From Eretmocerus hayati (taxonomy: Eukaryota > Arthropoda > Insecta > Hymenoptera > Aphelinidae), in contig CM056743.1 of the NCBI GenBank assembly GCA_029851415.1, forward strand, positions 91,672,501 through 91,736,500: DNA of 64,000 bases, given 5' to 3'. This document shows positions 56,306-64,000 of the stretch, piece by piece; positions within the stretch are counted from its first letter, which is position 1, and each line of letters starts with the position of its first letter. A program made the translations under genes and the position numbers. Under the pieces are notes generated by a model, which worked only from the letters and a program-made list of their open reading frames with translations, was not told the origin of the DNA and did no database searches.

Positions 56306-59233
56306 CTGAATATAGCTGCTGAGGAGCGACGAGGGAGTGGTGGTTTCTTGAAAGCGGGGTTTATCAACCTTAACTCCTTAACAGATAAGATTGAGCATCT
56401 GCGCTTGCTCGTAGCTAACGACCCTTCCTACCATCTTTTTGGGGTGGCTGAGTCAAAGCTAGATGAGCATGTGGATGACAGTCTCGTTCAGATCCCGGGC
56501 TTTTCATTGTTGAGACAAGATCGAAACAGAGAGGGCGGTGGGATTGCCTTGTATGTACGCAATGATTTCAAAGTAGAGAAACTTGTTTCATCTAACACTT
56601 TTGGTCCGGGGAAACCTGGTGTGCCTGAATTCCTTTTCTGTAGCGTGCAGCAGGGCAATTCCCCTCCAATATTAGTCGGAGTGATCTACAGGCCTCCGAA
56701 AATCGCCATGCAGAAGGACGATGGGTTATTTGGCTCATTGCGCCGACTGTGTGGTGATTACAGCCATAAAATTATAATGGGAGATCTGAATGCAGACATG
56801 TTGGACGCTGCTCACCCTGACACCAAAACACTGACTGCACTGACAGAAGAACTTGCCTTGCAGATAGTGCAGCATGACCCGACTCACCAACACACCCCAA
56901 ATGTATCGCACACATGGATTGATCATATTTACGTAGATGACAATGACATCATTACTGACTTTCAAAATAGACTCCTGCCCAGTTTCGGCAGGCACTCGGT
57001 CATAGACGTCACCATCAACGTCTTTACTCCCACTCCGCCAAAAAATACCTTCACTTATAGGGATTTTCGTAACATCACTCCGGAGATGCTGAATGACCGT
57101 CTGCTTCGCTGCGACTGGACAGCTCTTGAAAATGCTGAAATCAGTTTGGAAGACGCAATTCACTGCTTGAATGAGAACTTGAAGACTGTTATAGATGAAT
57201 TAGCGCCGGAAAAAACTATCAACCCGCGAAAAAATGATGCTCCTTGGATTGGTCCTGAGTTGAAGGTACTCATGAATAAGCGAGATGCGACGCGCAGGCG
57301 CTGGGAGCGGAATCAACGCAACCAGCGAAAGTGTTCTGAGCTTCAAAGTGAGTACTTCCGGCTTAGCGAAGAGGTCGACCTGCGCATGGAACAAGAGCGT
57401 AACTCCTTCCTTCAAAACCATCTCTCAGACGCTCTTGATCAACATAAGAACATTTGGAAGGAAATGCGCAACCTCGGCCTCCTGCCTAAAAGCAAAGAGG
57501 AGGAACTTCATGGTTTCACACCGGATGAGTTGAACGCTCACTTTGCGGGAGTTTCCGTTTCGCCTCACGAAAACATAGAGGAAGCAATGGACGATATAAA
57601 TTCGGCCTCAGAGGAGGGGTTTAAGTTCAAGCCCACAAATTACAGTGATGTAGTCCTTGCTATTAAACATTTCTCTTCACAGGCCCGTGGGGCGGACGGG
57701 ATACCCCAAAGCGTGATCGCGAAGGCTCTTCCGGCTATTGGTGATCTTATTGTACATATTTTTAACTCCTCTTTTGATCATAGTGCATTTCCTGAGGCTT
57801 GGAAGCAGGCACAGCTAATTGCATTAAAAAAGACCACCGCTCCATCAACGGTCTCGGACTTCCGTCCTATAGCGCTGCTTTGCTTCCTTGCCAAAGTTTT
57901 GGAAAAAATCGCACACGACCAAATCACGGAGTTTTTGAAGTCTGAGAAATTATTAGATCGCTTCCAGACTGGTTTCAGACAACATCATAGCACCCAGACA
58001 GCTTTACTAAAGTTGACCGATGACATCCGAGTAGGTATTGACAAGAAAAAGATCACCTTGCTCCTGCTTTTTGACTTCAGTAAAGCCTTTGACACAATAT
58101 CACCATCAAAGCTGTTGAGCAAACTTCGAAATCTAGGCTTTTCGAGATCGGCACTCCTGTGGATCAAATCATACTTACAAGGCCGCACCCAAAAAGTTAC
58201 TTCAAAATCTGGTAGTTCTGATTGGCTCAAAACCAATCTGGGTGTTCCACAGGGTTCCGTTCTTGGGCCTTTACTCTTCAGTTTATATGTCAATGATTTA
58301 CCTGGTTTGCTTGACGGGAAGTCAGTACATCATCTTTTTTATGCGGATGACCTACAAATTTATCTCCAAGTCGAGAAATCTAAGATCAGAGAGGGCATTG
58401 CTCAGCTGGGAGAAATAGGACGACTTGTTGCTAAGTGGGCCAGAAGTTCCGGCCTGTGTCTCAACGCTGGCAAGAGCAAGGCAATCTACTTCAGTTCTGA
58501 GAGGAATATCAAAGATCTGAAGAGAATGGACTTGTCAGGGGTTGAGATACAGGAAGGAAAGTTCATCCCGTTCAGTGATACGGTCGTGAGCCTTGGTGTT
58601 ACACTTGACAGTGAACTGACGTGGAAACCGCACATCGACCAAGTAACTAAGAAAGTCAACAGAGCCCTCTATGGATTGCGGTTTTTTAGGGCATGTATCA
58701 CCAGACCTCTCCGAGTTCGCCTAGTTGAGTCCCTGGTCCAACCGCATATAGACTATTGCACGGTCGTGTACCTCGACGCCACGGACGAACAGCGGCAACG
58801 GATACAACGACTAAGCAATTCATGTGTGAGGTACATTTTTGATCTTAGGAGAGACGAGCACATCACCCCGTTTAGGGAGCGTTTGGGTTGGTTACGTACT
58901 GATTCGCGGAGAATGTACTTCGCAGCTCTGTTAATGCACAAGATCATGCATTTAGGAGAGCCTGGCTACCTAGCTGCGATGTTCACCAGGTACCAATCTG
59001 AACGCCCCGCACGCGGTGATGCAGAAGAGCGGGTACTCAAAGTTCCCAATATGAGACTTGAATATGGAAGAAGATCTTTCCAGGTTCAATGTGCTCATCT
59101 GTGGAACTTTCTCCCTCCGGGCTTTCGGCAGCTGGGGAAAATATCATTATTTAAAGAGGCTATGAAGGATTTTTTGCTCACACAGTCTCCCCAGAGGATT
59201 GATGTGGAGAAGAAGCATTACTTCAATCTCTAA
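56306..59233 (+). CDS. LINE ORF2: endonuclease-reverse transcriptase
   Basis: About 975 codons from the ORF1 stop. Endonuclease domain comes first ('AGFINLNSL', 'VAESKLDE', 'IIMGDLNADM', 'HTWIDHIYVDD', 'FGRHSVIDVTI'). RT follows, with 'VSDFRPIALLCFLAKVLEKI', 'LLFDFSKAFDTI' (~58065), 'LGVPQGSVLGPLLFSLYVNDL' split at 58238-58300 and catalytic 'FYADDLQIY' (~58340). The tail region has 'HIDYCTVVYLDAT'. The first in-frame ATG is inside the endonuclease (~56708), so initiation is not by a normal AUG at the domain start; readthrough of the ORF1 UGA or non-AUG initiation is implied. The usual Ser-Asp-His near the end of the endonuclease reads Gly-Arg-His here. Confidence 0.92.
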   Translation: MNIAAEERRGSGGFLKAGFINLNSLTDKIEHLRLLVANDPSYHLFGVAESKLDEHVDDSLVQIPGFSLLRQDRNREGGGIALYVRNDFKVEKLVSSNTFGPGKPGVPEFLFCSVQQGNSPPILVGVIYRPPKIAMQKDDGLFGSLRRLCGDYSHKIIMGDLNADMLDAAHPDTKTLTALTEELALQIVQHDPTHQHTPNVSHTWIDHIYVDDNDIITDFQNRLLPSFGRHSVIDVTINVFTPTPPKNTFTYRDFRNITPEMLNDRLLRCDWTALENAEISLEDAIHCLNENLKTVIDELAPEKTINPRKNDAPWIGPELKVLMNKRDATRRRWERNQRNQRKCSELQSEYFRLSEEVDLRMEQERNSFLQNHLSDALDQHKNIWKEMRNLGLLPKSKEEELHGFTPDELNAHFAGVSVSPHENIEEAMDDINSASEEGFKFKPTNYSDVVLAIKHFSSQARGADGIPQSVIAKALPAIGDLIVHIFNSSFDHSAFPEAWKQAQLIALKKTTAPSTVSDFRPIALLCFLAKVLEKIAHDQITEFLKSEKLLDRFQTGFRQHHSTQTALLKLTDDIRVGIDKKKITLLLLFDFSKAFDTISPSKLLSKLRNLGFSRSALLWIKSYLQGRTQKVTSKSGSSDWLKTNLGVPQGSVLGPLLFSLYVNDLPGLLDGKSVHHLFYADDLQIYLQVEKSKIREGIAQLGEIGRLVAKWARSSGLCLNAGKSKAIYFSSERNIKDLKRMDLSGVEIQEGKFIPFSDTVVSLGVTLDSELTWKPHIDQVTKKVNRALYGLRFFRACITRPLRVRLVESLVQPHIDYCTVVYLDATDEQRQRIQRLSNSCVRYIFDLRRDEHITPFRERLGWLRTDSRRMYFAALLMHKIMHLGEPGYLAAMFTRYQSERPARGDAEERVLKVPNMRLEYGRRSFQVQCAHLWNFLPPGFRQLGKISLFKEAMKDFLLTQSPQRIDVEKKHYFNL

Positions 59234-59587
59234 ACTTTGAAAGGCTTGGGCTGACTTGTTGCTTGATTCGTTCATCTAGAATAAAATTATAAGTATACGT
59301 GTGACCCTTCGTCAATTGACTGAACTTTTCTGTAATATGACTGTGAGCCCTGCCATTTCTTTTTATATTTTTATATTCTTATATTATTCTATGAAGTTTG
59401 TGAATCTCCTGAGTGCTACCTGACTGGTCACAAATTGTGATATACTTAAGATTTGTCCTTGACCAAATGACTTCATTATTTTTATTAATGTGCACTATTG
59501 ATCTGTGATATATATTACCATATGTAACTGATTATTTTTCTTTTTTGTCTTCGGACGAATAAACGGGCATCAATCAATCAATCAATC

Positions 59588-60198
59588 TGTGTATATGGTC
59601 ATACACACACACACACCTAATACACATGTCACACATTAAATCTCTACCAGTTTTGATCTTATATATATCATCGAATAGAGCTCCAGGTGACTTGCCCTGG
59701 CCGAGGATGCGAGCGCAATGATGCAATTCAAAGCTGGCAGCCGTCTACTGCAAAAACTCTATCTCTCTCTCGCGCGCGCACTCTGTGTATATGGTCACAC
59801 ACACACACACACACACCTAATACACATGTCACACATTAAATCTCTACCAGTTTTGATCTTATATATATCATCGAATAGAGCTCCAGGTGACTTGCCCTGG
59901 CCGAGGATGCGAGCGCAATGATGCAATTCAAGGCTGACAGCCGTCTGCTGCAAAAACTCTATCTCTCTCTCTCTCGCGCGCACTCTGTGTATATGGTCAT
60001 ACACACACACACACACACACCTAATACACATGTCACACATTGAATCTCTACCAATTTTGATCTTATATATATCATCGAATAGAGCTCCAGGTGACTTGCC
60101 CTGGCCGAGGATGCGAGCGCAATGATGCAATTCAAGGCTGGCAGCCGTCTGCTGCAAAAACTCTATCTCTCTCTCGCGCGCGCACTCTGTGTATATGG

Positions 60199-60245
<47 letters not shown>

Positions 60246-60420
60246 ATACACATGTCACACATTAAATCTCTACCAGTTTTGATCTTATATATATCATCGA
60301 ATAGAGCTCCAGGTGACTTGCCCTGGCCGAGGATGCGAGCGCAATGATGCCATTCAAGGCTGGCAGCCGTCTGCTGCAAAAACTCTATCTCTCTCTCGCG
60401 CGCGCACTCTGTGTATGTGG

Positions 60421-60469
<49 letters not shown>

Positions 60470-60910
60470 ATACACATGTCACACATTGAATCTCTACCAG
60501 TTTTGATCTTATATATATCATCGAATAGAGCTCCAGGTGACTTGCCCTGGCCGAGGATGCGAGCGCAATGATGCAATTCAAGGCTGGCAGCCGTCTGCTG
60601 CAAAAACTTTATCTCTTCCTCTCGCGCGCGCACTCTGTGTATATGGTCATACACACACACACACACACACACACACCTAATACACATGTCACACATTGAA
60701 TCTCTACCAATTTTCATCTTATATATATCATCGAATAGAGGTCCAGGTGACTTGCCCTGGCCGAGGATGCGAGCGCAATGATCCAATTCAAGCCTGGTAG
60801 CCGTCTGCTGCAAAAACTCTATCTCTCTCTCGCGCGCGCGCGCGCTCTGTGTATATGGTCATATACACACACACCTAATACACGTGTCACACATTAAATC
60901 TCTACCAGTT
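59588..60910. repeat. CA/CT/CG-rich tandem array, right part
   Basis: Six units of about 200-230 bp, each with 'tcatcgaatagagctccagg', 'ggatgcgagcgcaatgat', '(CT)n-cgcgcgcgcac', 'tgtatatggtca', a variable (CA)n run (about 5 to 22 dinucleotides) and 'cacatgtcacacatt'. Length differences between units are mostly in the CA run. Frames through it encode Cys-Val or His-Thr repeats and are not genes. Confidence 0.95.
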
Positions 60911-60917
60911 TTGATCG

Positions 60918-60943
60918 TGTGTATGTGTATGTATATATATATA

Positions 60944-60983
<40 letters not shown>

Positions 60984-60985
60984 CC
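60918..60985. repeat. (TA)n / (TG)n microsatellite
   Basis: 'gtgtgtatgtgtatgta' followed by about 45 bp of TA dinucleotides at the end of the tandem array. Confidence 0.9.
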
Positions 60986-61139
60986 TCACCATTGCCGAAA
61001 TACAGATGAAAATTGGTAATGTGACTCGATTACACGTGCGGAATACATTCCCGTATTTATACATCCCAGAATACATCCCAGCGCTGCTTCGGCATCTCGA
61101 TCCTGGGATGTTAAAGCATACATAATTCTTGAGCTCACC

Positions 61140-61450
61140 TTGCTGCAGCCCACACCTCATCCCGCGAGTATAATATATTCATACCCATGCGCGCCGATCG
61201 GAGAAGCTCCACAGGTAGCTACGCTTGACCGCAGCACTAATGATGGCTCATTCATTATTATGCGGGCCGACCAAAGAAGTTTACCTCTGGATAGAGATGG
61301 TGCAGGTTTGTTCACAGTTAGCTGCGATCGGACTCGGCTTCAGTGATGGCTCATCCATTACAATGCGGGCGAGTGCAGCAGAGGCCGATCAAAGAAGTTT
61401 GCCTCATTATGATGTTCATCTTGGAGGAAAATGGTGCCTTTTTGATGATT
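61140..61450. repeat. Short diverged duplication
   Basis: 'gatggctcattcattattatgcgggc' (61240 region) recurs as 'gatggctcatccattacaatgcgggc' about 105 bp later, both followed by 'gaccaaagaagtttacctc' or 'gatcaaagaagtttgcctc'. Two diverged tandem units; coding meaning not evident. Confidence 0.6.
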
Positions 61451-61784
61451 ATTTTTCGAGTGAGCGCAGTTTAATTTGCCCTCTCGTGGTTATGTCGAGA
61501 AGTTCTCGATTTGGTACAGTAGTATTGAGAGAATAAATTTACATACCCATCATGGCTTCGAAAAAACAATGTATTCTGAATCATCTGCATATCCATGATG
61601 GCCGCTGACGAATAATGTATTCTACTCCGAGTACTGAATTCAAGATTTTGATCTACCATTCACCGATAATCCAAAATTTTTCCAAACTTTTTTTATTCTG
61701 ACAAATTGGTTATATTATCATGATACTTGATGAATAATATGAATATATTACTTCATACACCGAATCGAAAATGTGTTTTTCTTA

Positions 61785-61825
61785 GGGTGATGATGATGAT
61801 GATGATGATGATAGTGATGATGCCC
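61785..61825. repeat. (GAT)n microsatellite
   Basis: About nine GAT trinucleotides at 61787-61821 with one interruption. Confidence 0.9.
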
Positions 61826-61829
61826 CTTC

Positions 61830-62670
61830 ATAACCATCATCGTCTTCAAGTAACTCGAATATATCCCTCTGACGCATGTCATACTGCGCCTCAACATTAT
61901 CATCGTTGTCATGGTCAAGATTTGGATGTACATTGACCCGGCGCATCTTATCTTGCGCTTCAAGAATTGAAGATACTTGGTTCTTAATTATCAGTATTTC
62001 AGAAAATCCGGCATGACACGGACACTTTGATGCATAGGTTAATGAGGTGCCCCATGGAAAAAGTGATGGGATTTCTTACTAGTCGGATCGCACAGGGTTA
62101 GGGCGTGACTATCGCCCCAGCCACTATCAATGATCTTCCCCTGCAGAACGCGATATCGAATTTTTGTGCTAAGGGTATTGAGTTTTACCGTGGGCGCGAA
62201 TTTACCCGCCCGATTCACTCTTTGCCACGACATCGCGATTCATGTGAAAGGTATTCTCGCGATCTTATATATGAACAAGGTGACACTGGTCAGTGGGGAG
62301 AATCTGATCAGATCATAAGGTGGGGGATGATCGACGTCCTGGGATGCTTTGTGACGTGCTAACGCTTTATATTTTGCAATGTAAAACAATCACTCAGACT
62401 TGCACATAATTTCCAAGCTCGGATATTCAAATTCGACAGAAGGATGCATCCGTGCACATCTTTTCTGTTGGGAATAATCACATGCTCCATGAGACGCATT
62501 GGCCCCAATGTATTATTTTACTTGCTGAATGGGAGCGTTGCAGATTCTTCCTTCTCCTGGGTAGGATAATGGATTTCATTTGTGTCGAGCAAGGAAAAAT
62601 TATATGAAAATGGATTGACAAATCATTGGATACGAAAATTTATGCAGTCAAAATTTGATGCATGTGATAT
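61830..62670. other. Spacer downstream of the Polinton integrase
   Basis: No supported gene. An 85-codon plus-strand frame at 62105-62362 and a minus-strand frame at 62039-62233 overlap and have no recognised motif. Confidence 0.4.
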
Positions 62671-63612
62671 TTAGATTAGATTTGTTCTACTAACCCAAGA
62701 ATTTTGAGTTTCCGGTAAACCGAGCCATTTGACGAGATATTGATCCCCCTTTTGTTTTAAGATCTTCTCGACAAGATACACGCTCGGATCTTTTACGTGA
62801 GCCAATTCTTGTTGATAGAATGCCCCTGCTATTCGCTCACCATCGCTATCTTGAAGTAAATAAGTCACAGGATCTGTATCTTGAACTCTAACTATCTTGA
62901 ATATTTCTGTGCCCCAACGGTCTGTGTAAGATTTATCGAATACTGATTTGTTTTTGGATACTCTCACATCATTACCTACTTTGAATTTGTGCTTCCCAGC
63001 GGTATTTCTTCGACAATACACTGTTGACAGGAGCTTTGAGATGATATTTTTCTGTTTCTGAGATTTTTTCCAGACCTTGACGGGTTCCATACCAATAGTC
63101 CGATGAATTGTATGGTAATTATGTTCGTCCAGCAAGCCTGGTAGTACATCGATCCATTTATAAGAACCACGTAGGGCAAAAACTTTGAACAATTTCTCCT
63201 TCAAAGTCCTAATCATTCTCTCCGCGATACACGCCTTAGTCACACTGTACGTGTTAATAACAGTTGATACTGTGTTTCTCGACAAGAGCCAGGAAAGTCT
63301 GGTTGTGGAATTCTCGGCCTTTGTCGGCTTGCAAATTCTTGGGCACGTGATTTGCTCTTTTGAGAATATTTTCGAAGGCTCTCGTAACATCTGGACCAGA
63401 CTTGCTTTTTACAGCTTCCCCCCAAGAGAATTTGGAGAATGCGTCTACAACAACCAGTATATATTTGTAATTCTTATTGAGTTTTGCATACTGTATCATG
63501 ACCGCCGGATCCATGTGCCACAAGTCATTAACATTCCTTACTTCGACTCGTCGACGAGAATAATTGAGTAGAGCTGGCGCATATAATTCTCGAACAAGTT
63601 GGATGTTCTCCC
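62671..63612 (-). pseudogene. Polinton/Maverick integrase with chromodomain, frameshifted
   Basis: A retroviral-type rve integrase as encoded by Polintons. The upstream part (63254-63612) has 'VRELYAPALLNYSRRRVEV', then the first catalytic Asp in 'LWHMDP', 'YILVVVDAFSKFSW', and the second Asp in 'LQADKGREFHN'. Near 63257 the frame shifts, and 62671-63255 continues with the catalytic Glu in 'ACIAERMIRTLKEKL', an SH3-like 'FKVGNDVRVSKNKSVFDKSY' region and a C-terminal chromodomain ('YLVEKILKQKGDQYLVKWLG'). DDE residues are all present, so one indel appears to be the only disabling change seen. A DNA-cutting and joining enzyme; nuclear. Confidence 0.9.
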
Positions 63613-63620
63613 GACTGTAT

Positions 63621-63971
63621 TTATTCTTTTTTTTTCAGCTCTCGGTTCTGCCACTGTTGTAAATCGAGTATAATCGCTTGACTTTCTTTGAGCTGTTGCA
63701 TCGCTATTTGAATACCATTTCTCAGATTCGTATACCTTTTTTCATGATCCGAGTCTCTCTCTCGAAAGTTTGCATCAGTCTCGTTCACAAAATTTTGGAA
63801 TCTATCTCGCAAACTATTTACCTCCACTTCGATTTCTCCGAGTTTCAATCTCTGATTCGTCAAAGCTGCCTCGTTGAAAATCCCAACACCCACCCCTGTG
63901 GAACTTCCAAACTTATCTATATTCATCGTGTTACTGACATTAATCGGATGAGTTTCGTCTTTTATACCCAC
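63621..63971 (-). CDS. Coiled-coil ORF upstream of the integrase
   Basis: 116 codons, with heptad-like repeats from about residue 40 ('LKLGEIEVEVNSLRDRF', 'LKESQAIILDLQQWQ') and a Gly/Thr-rich start. It ends at an A-rich run (…LKKKE) and is in a different frame from the integrase 10 bp downstream. It may be a separate small Polinton-associated gene or an N-terminal extension cut off by a frameshift. It may also continue past the window edge. Family not recognised. Confidence 0.4.
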   Translation of the reverse strand: MGIKDETHPINVSNTMNIDKFGSSTGVGVGIFNEAALTNQRLKLGEIEVEVNSLRDRFQNFVNETDANFRERDSDHEKRYTNLRNGIQIAMQQLKESQAIILDLQQWQNRELKKKE

Positions 63972-64000
63972 CTCGTGAGATTGGTAGAATGTGATAAAAA

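Larger units (their letters stand above)
54188..59587 (+). mobile_element. Near full-length LINE (CR1/Jockey group)
   Basis: A non-LTR retrotransposon with ORF1 (PHD finger, coiled coil, FP-like C-terminus) and ORF2 (endonuclease + RT), a short 3' UTR with AATAAA, and a terminal (AATC)n tail at 59568-59587. It lies inside a tandem array whose sequence resumes at the 3' side with CTGTGTATATGG, matching the unit broken on the 5' side after CTCTGTG; this gives a 4-5 bp target overlap. The 5' limit is approximate because the first bases resemble the array. Both ORFs are free of frameshifts, so this is the youngest-looking element in the window. Confidence 0.9.

Noticed and set aside
59795..60813. 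Cys-Val-rich 223-codon protein
   Set aside because: Complement of (CA)n runs in a tandem array.

Overview
The window looks like arthropod (probably insect) nuclear DNA made almost entirely of repeats and mobile elements. I infer this from BEL/Pao, CR1/Jockey-group, Helitron, Polinton/Maverick, hAT-like and PIF/Harbinger-like remnants, short spliceosomal introns of about 55-85 nt, large satellites, and no intact conserved host gene. A parasitoid wasp or other hymenopteran would fit, but nothing in the sequence fixes the species.

Layout. 0-13 kb holds non-coding repeats: a pair of ~1 kb direct repeats around a 1.9 kb non-coding interval, a TTA-flanked MITE, a hAT-type MITE with an exact 8-bp target duplication, a 0.8 kb palindrome, an ACGTTGC-rich tandem array and tRNA-derived SINE-like pieces. 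13.35-19.6 kb is a GC-rich 12-bp minisatellite. 19.6-34.5 kb is strongly AT-rich and carries a run of minus-strand genes: an RPA70-like spliced pseudogene, two copies of an unrecognised gene ('gene A'), an ORF split by a 2.7 kb TIR element, a degenerate OTU-Rep-Pif1 Helitron/Helentron, a C2H2 zinc-finger gene and a five-exon OB-fold-like gene. 34.5-38.2 kb is a diverged satellite holding a 1.4 kb palindromic element with tRNA-like arms. 39.0-41.2 kb is a 2.16 kb fold-back built of nested simple repeats. 44.1-48.2 kb is a broken BEL/Pao pol with a 3' LTR. 48.9-49.7 kb is a Polinton DNA polymerase B remnant, cut by a 1.13 kb hAT-like element and followed by a decayed minus-strand LINE. 54.2-59.6 kb is a nearly full-length LINE inserted in a CA-rich tandem array. 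The right end has a frameshifted Polinton integrase and a coiled-coil ORF.

Genes acting together. The best candidate for an undescribed system is the 20.7-33.6 kb cluster: a Helitron Rep/helicase embedded among same-strand, intron-bearing genes for ssDNA-binding (OB-fold/RPA-like) proteins and a duplicated unknown gene. ssDNA binding would suit rolling-circle transposition. Every member I can check is damaged (stops, frameshifts, deletion or insertion), so this is at best a dead copy of such an element. Whether the genes were ever one mobile unit is inference.

The LINE at 54.2-59.6 kb has both ORFs open, but they share one frame separated by a single UGA, and ORF2 has no AUG before its endonuclease domain.
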